A stretch of DNA of 64,000 bases. It comes from Anaerozeibacter sp031551775 (GTDB lineage: Bacteria > Bacillota > Clostridia > Christensenellales > Aristaeellaceae). The notes beneath the pieces are model-generated. The model worked only from the letters and a program-made list of their open reading frames with translations. It searched no databases and was not told the DNA's origin. Below are positions 42,973 through 50,939 of this stretch, one piece after another (positions within the stretch are counted from its first letter, which is position 1; every line of letters begins with the position of its first letter). The position numbers and the translations under genes were made by a program. The DNA lies in contig JAVBND010000006.1 in assembly GCA_031551775.1 (NCBI GenBank), positions 62,001 through 126,000 on the forward strand, written 5' to 3'.

Positions 42973-43256
42973 TGGGTGGAGGGAGTGGCGGCGGACGATT
43001 CAGTGGGACAAAGGGTGGGAAAAAACCACGCTATCCTGGGAACGACGGGTCTAAATCGCCAGGGAAAGGGTTTGAATGGAGAGGTCGAGGGAATCCGGAA
43101 TCGGGTCGTGGCAATTGGTACAATCCTACGACTCACGAACGATGGAATTCGGATCTGGATCATCCCGGCCCCATCGGACCGCATTGGGACTATACAGATG
43201 GGAATGGCGATCGTTTTAGGGTTTACCCTGATGGTCGCATAGAACCTAAACCATAA
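42972..43256 (+). CDS. Small protein with polymorphic toxin type-37-like domain
   Basis: A 94-residue protein. A Gly/Ser/Arg/Lys-rich start (GGGSGGGRFSGTKGGKK) leads to a C-terminal domain of about 50 residues with YNPTTHERWNSDLDH, then GPIGPHWDYTDGNG and RVYPDGRIEPK. This pattern (W, D-hPxPxGPHWDY, YPDG) matches what I recall of bacterial toxin type 37 (Ntox37), a predicted nuclease-type domain found at the end of polymorphic toxins. It lacks a delivery region, so it is a solitary toxin cassette or a remnant. It starts in a TAATG overlap with the truncated DUF4417 frame and is followed after 13 bases by a likely immunity gene. Confidence 0.68.
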   Translation: MGGGSGGGRFSGTKGGKKPRYPGNDGSKSPGKGFEWRGRGNPESGRGNWYNPTTHERWNSDLDHPGPIGPHWDYTDGNGDRFRVYPDGRIEPKP

Positions 43257-43269
43257 AGGAGAGACCATT

Positions 43270-43587
43270 GTGATTGAGAAGGATGATTGGAGACTGGCTG
43301 GTCAAGAGGAGTATCTTGCAAAGAAGCCACTTGTTTGCATGTCATATCGCCCGTATAGCGCCACTTGGGAACACGACCATTGCGCGTTTTGTTCAGATAC
43401 GATTGATGCAAATACGAACACGGCTTACTGCACGTTAGACCAATACCATTGGATTTGCAAGGATTGCTTTGAGGATTTCAAAGAGATGTTTCAATGGGAA
43501 GTGGTTGATCACAGCAACCTGGTCTCGAAGCGTCAAGCTGGTGGCCAAGTGGATCTCTGTACAGAAGAACCCGGCGCGCCTGAGTGA
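43270..43587 (+). CDS. Likely cognate immunity protein, Cys-rich
   Basis: A 105-residue acidic protein starting at GTG with AAGGAG 8 bases upstream. The opening DDWRLAGQEEYLAKK and the segment WEHDHCAFCSDTI with a later YCTLDQYHWICKDCFEDFKE form a recognisable small family with two CxxC pairs, likely a zinc ribbon, found next to toxin genes in Firmicutes. It has no signal peptide. Position, size and order (toxin then this) support immunity. GC is visibly lower than in the flanking genome. The role is inferred. Confidence 0.6.
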   Translation: MIEKDDWRLAGQEEYLAKKPLVCMSYRPYSATWEHDHCAFCSDTIDANTNTAYCTLDQYHWICKDCFEDFKEMFQWEVVDHSNLVSKRQAGGQVDLCTEEPGAPE

Positions 43588-43843
43588 TCAAAATAACTAC
43601 GCGATCATCGTCCTCGGAAACTCGTATGTAAACACGGCATAGTCCTCACCTGAGAAGCTAATGTGTACATATACTTTCCGTGCCTACATCAATAGAGCTA
43701 GTGTTTGCATAGCTACGAGTACACACAAAAGTACACACTCAACCCGTCAGATGGTAATTTTATAACGTTATGGAATGTCGGGAAGGCCAGTAAATACTAT
43801 ATGATGACACGATAAGCTACACAAGATATTGCCTATCGTTAGA
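43588..43843. other. Low-GC non-coding stretch
   Basis: I see no gene here. The stretch is distinctly AT-richer than the rest of the window and contains several TACAC and GTACA words, which points to foreign origin. It ends at a tRNA 3'-end-like fragment. Confidence 0.5.
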
Positions 43844-43866
43844 TTCAAGTCCTGTTTCCCGCACCA
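43844..43866 (+). other. tRNA 3'-end fragment, possible attachment-site remnant
   Basis: The segment reads as a T-loop TTCAAGT, a T-stem half CCTGT, an acceptor half TTCCCGC, discriminator A and CCA. It would suit the end of a tRNA whose 5' acceptor is GCGGGAA (tRNA-Leu is my best guess). The matching 5' part, anticodon arm and T-stem partner are absent, so it is not a tRNA gene. Integrases often leave such a copy at one end of an element. Confidence 0.55.
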
Positions 43867-43875
43867 GTGGAAAGC

Positions 43876-43953
43876 GGCCCTGTTGCAGAAGCCAAGAAAC
43901 TGCAACAGGGCCATTTTTTCCGGGCTGGGTGCTGTTGCTTGTGCAACAGCACC
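43876..43953 (+). repeat. Double-hairpin repeat, copy B
   Basis: The first hairpin pairs 43876-43888 with 43900-43912 perfectly (13 pairs) and is followed by ATTTTTT. The second pairs 43928-43938 with 43943-43953 and is identical to the second hairpin of copy A. Relative to copy A, the loop segment of the first hairpin is inverted. Confidence 0.85.
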
Positions 43954-43972
43954 ATTCCAAGGTTTGATGGGC

Positions 43973-45457
43973 TTATCTTTCAAATGGATTCTCCGTCGGG
44001 TACAGCATGCCCTTGGGGCGGTTGAAGGCCACCTTGCTCGTGCCCAGCAGGTTCATAATCGCAAACAACGCGCGGCCTGCCCTGCCGAACGCCACCGCGC
44101 CGTGGTGCGGATAGCCGTCCTCAATCAGTACGTGGCGGTAGAAGCGACTCATCTCGGGAATCGCGAACACGCCGATTCCGCCGAACGACTGCGTGGCGAC
44201 CGGAAGCACTTCCCCCTCGGCGATGTAGCTCTTGAGGATGGAATCCTTGTCGGCCTGCAAGCGGAAGAAGGTGATCGCGCCCGGCGCGATGTCGCCTTCG
44301 AGCGTGCCGCGCGTAATGTCAGGCTCCTTGCCCGGCTCAAGCCCGCGGTGCATGATCAACTGATACTTCATGGTGCCCTTGGTCAGACGGCACATGGGGG
44401 TGTTGCCGCAGTGGAATCCCATAAAGATTTCCCTGTCGGTATAGCCAAGCTTGCCTTCTATGCTTTCCTTGTACATATCGGCGGGGACCGTGTTGTTGAT
44501 GTCGAGCAGCGTCACGGGCGCTTCGGTCACGCAGGTGCCGATGAACTCGGACAGCGCGCCATAGATGTCCACCTCGCATGCGACCGGAATGCCCATGGCG
44601 GTGATGCGCGAATTGACATAGCAGGGCACAAAGCCGAACTGGGTCTGGAACGCGGGCCAGCACTTGTTGGCAAGCGCCACGTACTTGGCCGAGCCGCGAT
44701 TTTGTTCGATCCAGTCAAGCAGCGTCAGTTCGTACTGCGCGAGCTTGGGCAGTATGCCGGGCATTTTGTTGCCCTCGCCCAGTTCCTCTTCCATTTCCTT
44801 GATTTTAGCGGGGATGCGCGGGTCGTCCTTGTGGTTGGTGTAGGCCGCGAACAAATCGAGCTCGCTGTTCTCCTGCACGTTGACGCCGAGCTTAAACAAC
44901 GGCGCTATGGGCGCGTTGCAGGCCAGGAAGTCATACGGGCGTGGGCCAAAGGTAATGATCTTGAGGTCGCGGATGCCCAAGAGCGTGCGCGCGATGGGAT
45001 AGTAATCGGCGATGAGGTTTGTAACGTGCGCGGCGTCGCCCACGGGATTCTCTGGGATGTATGCGTTCACGCCGCGCAGCTTGAGGTTGTAGGAGGCGTT
45101 GAGCATGCCGCAATACGCGTCGCCGCGGCGGCTCGAAAGCACGGGAATGTTCTCCTCGGCGGCAGCGACGAACATCGTCGGGCCGTTAAAGCGCTCTGCC
45201 AGATAGGTTTCCGGACCTTCCGGGCCAAAGTTGCCCAGAAACACGACGAGCGCGTTGACGCCTGCTTTGTTCACTTCTTCAAGCGCCTTCACCGCGTCGA
45301 GCTCGTTCTCGATGGTGGTCTTGATCTCGGTGATTTTGACGCCCTGCTTCTTGCACGCGGCGACGATGGCCTTCCTGCGCTCAATCGACAGGTCAATCGG
45401 GAAGCAATCGCGGCTGACCGCCACGATGCCCATCTTCACTACCGGTATGTTCATCAT
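43973..45457 (-). CDS. L-fucose/L-arabinose isomerase family protein
   Basis: A 494-residue protein of the fucose/arabinose isomerase fold. An N-terminal Rossmann-like domain (MGIVAVSRDCFPIDLSIERR) precedes the catalytic region with CEVDIYGALSEFIG and MGFHCGNTP; the His late in the chain (DGYPHHGAVAFG) could be a metal ligand. Close members are often annotated only to family level and may act on other sugars. No sugar kinase or transporter is next to it, so the substrate is open. It has its own promoter. ATG 45457 or 45454 follows GGGAGGGG. Confidence 0.85.
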   Translation of the reverse strand: MMNIPVVKMGIVAVSRDCFPIDLSIERRKAIVAACKKQGVKITEIKTTIENELDAVKALEEVNKAGVNALVVFLGNFGPEGPETYLAERFNGPTMFVAAAEENIPVLSSRRGDAYCGMLNASYNLKLRGVNAYIPENPVGDAAHVTNLIADYYPIARTLLGIRDLKIITFGPRPYDFLACNAPIAPLFKLGVNVQENSELDLFAAYTNHKDDPRIPAKIKEMEEELGEGNKMPGILPKLAQYELTLLDWIEQNRGSAKYVALANKCWPAFQTQFGFVPCYVNSRITAMGIPVACEVDIYGALSEFIGTCVTEAPVTLLDINNTVPADMYKESIEGKLGYTDREIFMGFHCGNTPMCRLTKGTMKYQLIMHRGLEPGKEPDITRGTLEGDIAPGAITFFRLQADKDSILKSYIAEGEVLPVATQSFGGIGVFAIPEMSRFYRHVLIEDGYPHHGAVAFGRAGRALFAIMNLLGTSKVAFNRPKGMLYPTENPFER

Positions 45458-45492
45458 AAGAACCCCTCCCTACTTCATGCCAGTTTGGCTTC

Positions 45493-45521
45493 ATTATACC
45501 ACATATCACAAGCGCGTTCAA
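45493..45521 (-). promoter_or_regulatory. Promoter of the isomerase-family gene
   Basis: On the minus strand, TTGAAC (45521-45516) and TATAAT (45498-45493) are 17 bases apart. Confidence 0.75.
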
Positions 45522-45624
45522 TCTTTAGAATGTGAGAAACCTTTGGAAATGTAGGCGGATTATTCCGATATGAACCGGGCACAATAACCCATCGGTGGGA
45601 TTTTATTCATTTGGCGGAGGAGAT

Positions 45625-47160
45625 ATGGCAGACAAACCGCATGAAGCGTTGCTTCGCGAAACGCTAAAACCAGGCATCCAGGACAATATCAAGGCATTTA
45701 AGACCATCTTCTTTTCCTCTACAAACAAGGACGTGGTTGTACGGGAGTTTGAGACATGCGGCTTTGCGGCGTGTCTGATATACATTGAAGGAATGGCGGG
45801 CAGCAAGATCATCGCGCAGAGCATCCTCAGGCCCTGCATGGAAGCGGTTGAAGAACCGGACGTTCAAGCGCAAGAGCGCATTGAATACCTGAGCGTGCAC
45901 GTACTCAACATTGCCCAGGCGACGCTTTCTGAGTTGATGAGCGAACTTACGCAGTTTATATTGGACGGCAACACAGTCGTCCTGGCAGACGGATGTCGGC
46001 AGGGCGTCATTCTCGAAACCCGCGATTATGAAAAGCGCAACGTGGAACGCACACAAACCGAATCGGTGGTGGTCGGGTCGCAGCAGGGGTTTGTCGAAAA
46101 CCTGCGCACCAACATTACGCTGGTGCGCCGCATGGTCAGAACCCCCGCCCTCATCTCCGAAATGATGGACGTGGGCAGCAAGATTCCAACCAAGCTCTCG
46201 CTTCTGTACATCAGCGGGGTGGTCGATGAAAACGCGTTGACCGAGATCAAGCGGCGCTTGAGCAGCCTTCATGCAGATTATGTTTCAGACAGCGGCCAGC
46301 TCGAGGAATTGATCGAGGACTCGACCTCCTTCCTGCTTCCGCAATTGCTTCAAACGGAACGTCCCGACCGCGTTGCCCACTGCTTGCTCGACGGGCAGGT
46401 TGCCATCATGATGGACAATTCGCCCTATGCGCTGATCGCGCCAATTACGCTCTTTCACTTGATTCACGCATCGGATGACAACTACATGCGCTGGCAATAC
46501 GGTATGTTTACGCGCTTTATGCGTGTGCTCGGATTGTCTATTTCACTGTTCCTCCCCGGGGTTTATACCGCAATCACGCTCTTTCACACGCACATGATTC
46601 CGTTGCCGCTGTTGACTTCCATCGCCGAAACGCGCGCGCGCGTGCCTTTTCCCGTGATCGTCGAAGTGCTTTTTATGGAGTTCTCATTCTACCTCATCAA
46701 TGAAGCCGGGACGCGCCTGCCCACGCAGATCGGCTCGGCGCTGGGGATCGTGGGCGCGCTGATCCTTGGGCAGTCGGCTGTGGCCGCCAGCATTATTAGT
46801 CCCGTACTGATCATCATTGTGGCGCTGACGGGCCTGGGCAACTATGTCGCTCCGCTCTTCAGCATCACCATCGCTTTTTCCATCCTTCGCCTGGGTATTT
46901 TGGTCGCGGGCGCGACGTTTGGTCTGTACGGCATCGCGTTGCTCAGTTTTATCTATGCCTGCTTTGCATGCGGCGCCAAATCCCTGAACACACCCATGTT
47001 CGCGCCATTTGCGCCCTATCGCCCCCACAACCCCGACCTGTTTTTGCGCTTTCCCCTGTCTCTTCAGAAGCGCCCGTTTTTCATGGCCAACAAAAACGGC
47101 TGGCTCAAAGGGCAGACGAAGCACAGGAAAATGCGCGGGTGGGAGGGAGATACGAAATGA
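45625..47160 (+). CDS. gerAA: Spore germination protein GerAA family
   Basis: A 511-residue A subunit of a germinant receptor in the spore inner membrane. A large N-terminal cytoplasmic domain (about 1-290, with FVENLRTNITLVRRMVRTP and PDRVAHCLLDGQVAIMMDNSP) is followed by about five to six membrane segments (GLSISLFLPGVYTAITLF, IVEVLFMEFSFYLI with EAGTRLPTQIGSALGIVGALILGQSAV). A short basic C-terminal tail (PFMFAPYRPHNPD region) ends the protein. ATG 45625 has GGAGGAG directly before; an in-frame start at 45595 is less likely. It is followed by AB and AC subunits in overlapping order. Confidence 0.93.
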   Translation: MADKPHEALLRETLKPGIQDNIKAFKTIFFSSTNKDVVVREFETCGFAACLIYIEGMAGSKIIAQSILRPCMEAVEEPDVQAQERIEYLSVHVLNIAQATLSELMSELTQFILDGNTVVLADGCRQGVILETRDYEKRNVERTQTESVVVGSQQGFVENLRTNITLVRRMVRTPALISEMMDVGSKIPTKLSLLYISGVVDENALTEIKRRLSSLHADYVSDSGQLEELIEDSTSFLLPQLLQTERPDRVAHCLLDGQVAIMMDNSPYALIAPITLFHLIHASDDNYMRWQYGMFTRFMRVLGLSISLFLPGVYTAITLFHTHMIPLPLLTSIAETRARVPFPVIVEVLFMEFSFYLINEAGTRLPTQIGSALGIVGALILGQSAVAASIISPVLIIIVALTGLGNYVAPLFSITIAFSILRLGILVAGATFGLYGIALLSFIYACFACGAKSLNTPMFAPFAPYRPHNPDLFLRFPLSLQKRPFFMANKNGWLKGQTKHRKMRGWEGDTK

Positions 47161-48212
47161 AACCGCTGCTCTCCGGCCGCTCTGCCGCCGCCATCGTGTT
47201 TTTGGCGCTGGGTACCCGGGCGTCCTACGCCATCGCAATCGATGGACCGCAATTGCTCAACGCCGGGTGGATCACCTTTCTTATGGCCGCAATCGGTGTA
47301 GCCCCTTTGGCATTCTCAATGGACTTTCTTGAAAATGCCATGCAAAAACCCGCCGCCGAATTTATGAAAGGCGCGTGGGTCCGCGTTTACAGTGTTGTTC
47401 TCGCGCTTTTCGCGCTCTATGAGACCGGATGCGGCATCTTCCTGCTGTCCGGTTCCGCTTCCTATCTCGCCTATGAGACCATTTCGGCGCCCGTCATGTT
47501 CATCGTCTGCGGGTTGACCGCGGCGGCGGGCTGCATGATCGGCTCGGAAGCTGTGGCCGGCGCGGCGCGCATCGCCTTGCGTCTGTTTGCGATTGCGGTG
47601 GTCTTCGTTGTCTTTTCACAGATGAGCAGCTACAATTGGCGTTGGCTTACGCCGGTTTTTGGACCGGGCCTTAAAGTGATCTTGCCGCCCGCGCTTTCCG
47701 TCAGCGGCATGCTGACCGGAATGATCCCCTTGTGGCTGTTTACGGATTACAACAATCGATATGTAAAGCGCGGATACATGAAAAAGATACTCCTAGCCAT
47801 CACCGGATATGGTGTTATGGTCTCCCTTTTGTTTGCCATGCTGCTGCCAGCCATGCCGAAGGGTCCTATGACACGCTGGTTCCAGCTTGAGCGCCTGCTT
47901 GCCAATGGGCGCACCCCGCAAGCTTTGCAGGTAATCATGATTCCCGCCTGGTTTAGTTTGCTGCTCGTATCGCTTAGCTTTAACATGCTTTGCGCCACTG
48001 AAATGTTGGGCATCGCGTTTCCTTCAACCAAGCCAATCTGGCGGATCGGTATATGCCTGGCAGCCATCTTGGCCATTTCCTTCTCGCCGCTCGGCACGCG
48101 CCCCTATATTGAGCTCATCAACCTGATTCGCTGGCCGGTTTGCTCGATTCCGCTTCTCATATACGCATTGATCATCGCTGCCAAAAAGCGAAAGGCGGTG
48201 AGTCCCGCGTGA
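47157..48212 (+). CDS. gerAB: Spore germination protein GerAB family permease
   Basis: A 351-residue integral membrane protein of the APC-like GerAB family, about ten hydrophobic segments. It would bind germinant or translocate solute within the receptor. The N-terminal segment SGRSAAAIVFLALGTRASYAI is shorter and more divergent than usual. ATG 47157 overlaps the gerAA stop (ATGA). Confidence 0.88.
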   Translation: MKPLLSGRSAAAIVFLALGTRASYAIAIDGPQLLNAGWITFLMAAIGVAPLAFSMDFLENAMQKPAAEFMKGAWVRVYSVVLALFALYETGCGIFLLSGSASYLAYETISAPVMFIVCGLTAAAGCMIGSEAVAGAARIALRLFAIAVVFVVFSQMSSYNWRWLTPVFGPGLKVILPPALSVSGMLTGMIPLWLFTDYNNRYVKRGYMKKILLAITGYGVMVSLLFAMLLPAMPKGPMTRWFQLERLLANGRTPQALQVIMIPAWFSLLLVSLSFNMLCATEMLGIAFPSTKPIWRIGICLAAILAISFSPLGTRPYIELINLIRWPVCSIPLLIYALIIAAKKRKAVSPA

Positions 48213-49381
48213 AAAAACTGTTGCTTCTCCTGCTGATCGTGCCGGTTTGCCTGGTGCTTCCCGGTTGCTCTCAAACGCGCCAACCTGAACATCAGGCTTT
48301 TGCCATCAGCCTATCAGCCGACCTTCTGGACGACGGCCAGATGTTGATCGCCGTACAGGTTCCAACGTTCGGCGGTGAGGCGTCCCCCTCCGACAAAGGT
48401 GGCGGGGGCGAGGGCGGTGAAGGTGGCTCGTCTCCCCAGTCAAACTACGCGATTTACAGCGCCACCGGCGCCAGCTTTCCCGAAGCGCTGGACTTGCTGC
48501 AAAGCACCATCCCCAATACACTCAAGCTCACCCAGCTCAAATCGATCGTATTCAACGACAAACTGGCCCGCTCAGAGCAATTTGGGCGCGTAGTTGAGCA
48601 GATGGTCATGACCTATCAGATTTTTGGCGCCGCTTCCGCCATTATGTGCCTGGGCAGTGCGCGGGAGTTCATAGAAAATCAGCACCCTGTCATCGGCGTT
48701 CGCTTGTCTACGAGCATCGCTTCCGCGCTTGAACACTATTTCCTCGGCGGGTATACGACGTTGACCAGCCTCTATGGGCTCAACGCATCCAACAAATCAA
48801 TTTACTCCGACCCGGTGATTACTGTGGCCGCGGTTGGCGAGAGTGACGAGGCGGAGCAAATAAAAATAGAACCCAATCTCATGGGCAATGCCATTGCGGG
48901 GAAGCTGCCGCGCGAAGGCAGCAATCCAAACCAATACATGGGATGCGCTTTGGTGCTCGGCGGGCGCGTTATAGACATCCTTGACGGGAGACTCTGCCAG
49001 TGGATGGAGATGCTCAACGCCGATGTGAAGAGCGTCAACTACATGTGCGATGGCATTTCGGTGCAATTGAGCGTTCTCTCCCGGCCGAAGTTTGACATCA
49101 GGCTCAAACCAGACGGCATCGATGTGTCGCTCAATGTAAAACTGCTGGCGGTTCCTTTGATAGAAGCACCCGACGAGCATGTCTTGCGTGAAAAGATCAA
49201 AGGTGAAATTCTGGATTTGATTGACCGCTGCCAGGCGGCTGGCGTCGAGCCTTTCAACCTGGCCGAACTGGCAGCAATCAACTTCCTAACCGTTCAGGAC
49301 TTTCAAAACTATCATTTCCGTGATAAGTTTTGCGCATCTGACGTAGCTGTCACGGTCGATATCGTCATGGACAAATCATAA
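48209..49381 (+). CDS. gerAC: Spore germination lipoprotein GerAC family
   Basis: A 390-residue lipoprotein. The signal peptide ends LVLPGC with Cys20 as lipidation site. Ger(x)C features follow: an N-terminal domain with AFAISLSADL and later VVEQMVMTYQIFG, and a C-terminal domain with EILDLIDRCQAAGVEPFNLAE. It anchors to the outer face of the spore inner membrane. A Gly-rich insert (DKGGGGEGGEGGS) sits near residue 70. The GTG start overlaps the gerAB stop. Its last 70 bases overlap, on the opposite strand, the end of a sigma-like gene. Confidence 0.92.
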   Translation: MKKLLLLLLIVPVCLVLPGCSQTRQPEHQAFAISLSADLLDDGQMLIAVQVPTFGGEASPSDKGGGGEGGEGGSSPQSNYAIYSATGASFPEALDLLQSTIPNTLKLTQLKSIVFNDKLARSEQFGRVVEQMVMTYQIFGAASAIMCLGSAREFIENQHPVIGVRLSTSIASALEHYFLGGYTTLTSLYGLNASNKSIYSDPVITVAAVGESDEAEQIKIEPNLMGNAIAGKLPREGSNPNQYMGCALVLGGRVIDILDGRLCQWMEMLNADVKSVNYMCDGISVQLSVLSRPKFDIRLKPDGIDVSLNVKLLAVPLIEAPDEHVLREKIKGEILDLIDRCQAAGVEPFNLAELAAINFLTVQDFQNYHFRDKFCASDVAVTVDIVMDKS

Positions 49382-49869
49382 TCAACAGCTTCGAGGGCCA
49401 TCGCCATGCGTTCGATCGCCCTTTTTTGAATGCGCTGGCAATGACGCACACACATGAACACGCGCGTTGAGACCTGCTGCCATGGCTTGCCGTCGAGCCA
49501 GCGCAAGCTGATGATACGCGTTTCAAGCTCATCGAGGATTACGAGCAGTTGGTTGAGCATCGCGCGCTGCGCCCGCATCGTCTCCATCCGCGTAAGTGTT
49601 CCGCGTATCTGCTCATCGTAAATCGCCGCCAGGCCCGTGCGCGCTTCGGGCGTTTCAAGCCGCGCCCTTGCGCGCCACGGTGTTCCACCGGCAACCAGAC
49701 CCTCCAGCGCCAACCGTTTGCCGTTCTCCGCCGTTTGAAGCCGCCGTTTAAGATCGCTCATATCACGGCCAAAATAGCGCGCGACCAACAGCATCTCCTG
49801 AACGGCCTTTATCGCCTCATCTCCCGGGGTGTGTCCGCCTTCAACCAACACCACGCGCACCTGATTCAT
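49312..49869 (-). CDS. Sigma-70 region 4-like (ArpU/DUF1492-type) protein
   Basis: A 185-residue helical protein. The C-terminal third has the region-4-like pattern LDELETRIISLRWLDGKPWQQVSTRVFMCVRHCQRIQKRAIERM, similar to phage late-gene activators (ArpU, DUF1492). The N-terminal part is rich in Arg, Leu and Ala with no recognised domain. ATG 49869 is 9 bases after GGAGG and overlaps the preceding XRE gene stop (ATGA), so the two form an operon. The pair looks phage-derived. The 3' end overlaps gerAC on the other strand by 70 bases. Confidence 0.65.
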   Translation of the reverse strand: MNQVRVVLVEGGHTPGDEAIKAVQEMLLVARYFGRDMSDLKRRLQTAENGKRLALEGLVAGGTPWRARARLETPEARTGLAAIYDEQIRGTLTRMETMRAQRAMLNQLLVILDELETRIISLRWLDGKPWQQVSTRVFMCVRHCQRIQKRAIERMAMALEAVDYDLSMTISTVTATSDAQNLSRK

Positions 49870-50102
49870 CCTTCAGCGCCTCCTAAAGTAACCGTTTTGT
49901 TCACCTTTGGGCGACAAAAAAGCTCCTCTACGCTTTGCCCCAATAAGCGCGCAACGGCGATCCCTTCTTCCACGGAAAACCGCCGCTCCCCGTTCTCCTT
50001 GAGTGCATAAGCGTTTCTGCTCACCAAACCGAGGAGTTGAGCCAACTGCTGCTGGCTGTAGCCTTGGGCCATTCTGGCTTCTTTTAATGCGCGGTACTTC
50101 AT
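49866..50102 (-). CDS. Small XRE-family helix-turn-helix protein
   Basis: A 78-residue protein. Its helix-turn-helix is ARMAQGYSQQQLAQLLGLVSRNAYALKENGERRFSVEEGIAVARLL, a Cro/C1-type fold. There is no further domain. ATG 50102 follows GGAGG by 7 bases. It is divergent from a second XRE gene with a C-terminal S24-like domain, in the manner of phage cro/cI switches. The 3' end carries one copy of a 14-base repeat also found in the divergent promoter. Confidence 0.75.
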   Translation of the reverse strand: MKYRALKEARMAQGYSQQQLAQLLGLVSRNAYALKENGERRFSVEEGIAVARLLGQSVEELFCRPKVNKTVTLGGAEG

Positions 50103-50195
50103 ATTATTTCCTCCTGCAGTATGTATCTAATCCACATTCTATGGATCGAAAGTGCCGAAGTCAAGCACACAGCGCAATGATGTCGCATTTTCCTC

Positions 50196-50224
50196 TTTAC
50201 TGTAACCGTTTTGTTTGCTATACT
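50196..50224 (+). promoter_or_regulatory. Promoter of the XRE-S24 gene with 14-base repeat
   Basis: TTTACT (50196-50201) and TATACT (50219-50224) are 17 bases apart. GTAACCGTTTTGTT at 50202-50215 fills the spacer and is repeated exactly at 49888-49901. Confidence 0.6.
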
Positions 50225-50255
50225 GGATAGCGAGGATTGGAAAGGGCGAGATGAT

Positions 50256-50939
50256 ATGTCGTTTGGAAAAAACTTGCGCAACAGGCGCATCAGCATGGGG
50301 TGGACTCAGCAACAGCTTGCCGATCGCATGGGAAAAACCAAGAACAACATATCTCAGTATGAACTCGGCAAACGTGAACCCAATTGCGAGCAGCTTCTGA
50401 CATTCGCGCGTTTGCTTGGCGCCAGCACCGACCAATTGCTGGGAAGAACGGCGCTTGCCGAACCGACCGCTGGGTCCGCTGGCGTGCTCGCCGCCCCGGT
50501 GCTTGTGCCGGTATTTGAAGGGCAGTCCCTTAAAAATCCGGTGGATTTTCGGTATCTCTCGCCCGATGAGTGCCGCAGGGCGTCCATGTTTTATTATACG
50601 GCAAGCGACGACAGCATGGCCGATTACCGCATTGAGGCGGGGGACTGTTTGCTGCTTGAATCCATCGAAAAACCCGAAAAGGACGGCTTGTACCTCGCCC
50701 ACATGAAAGATGGCCGTGTAATGCCGCGCATGGTCCGCCGTTGTCCCGACGGGCGGTACATGCTCCAGGCTTCCACCCGGATAGCGCCCGAATGGGTTTC
50801 CGGCGACGCTTTTTATGCCCTTGGGCGCCTTGTGCGCGTGGAGTTTTCAATCGATTTTAACGAATCGGTTGAAAGCACGGGGCAAAAAGCGTATAATGAT
50901 CCGAAACATAAGATTGCAAGAGGAGAAAGCGACCGATGA
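50256..50939 (+). CDS. XRE-family regulator with LexA/S24-like C-terminal domain
   Basis: A 227-residue repressor-like protein. The helix-turn-helix is near residues 6-60 (NRRISMGWTQQQLADRMGKTKNNISQYELGKREP). The C-terminal part resembles S24: ASDDSMADYRIEAGDCLLLE with Ser120. Where LexA has the catalytic Lys about 37 residues later, the segment GRVMPRMVRR has none, so self-cleavage is doubtful. ATG 50256 lies downstream of the promoter; an ATG at 50211 is inside it. It overlaps a lipid kinase gene by ATGA. Confidence 0.8.
   Translation: MSFGKNLRNRRISMGWTQQQLADRMGKTKNNISQYELGKREPNCEQLLTFARLLGASTDQLLGRTALAEPTAGSAGVLAAPVLVPVFEGQSLKNPVDFRYLSPDECRRASMFYYTASDDSMADYRIEAGDCLLLESIEKPEKDGLYLAHMKDGRVMPRMVRRCPDGRYMLQASTRIAPEWVSGDAFYALGRLVRVEFSIDFNESVESTGQKAYNDPKHKIARGESDR

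Noticed and set aside
43800..43870. A complete tRNA gene
   Set aside because: Only the T-loop to CCA part is present; no anticodon or D arm can be built upstream and the 5' T-stem does not pair.
43829..45535. A long plus-strand open frame of about 568 codons opposite the isomerase-family gene
   Set aside because: It mirrors the well-supported minus-strand protein, is Arg/His/Val-rich as antisense frames in GC-rich genes are, and starts inside the tRNA-like fragment and repeat B.
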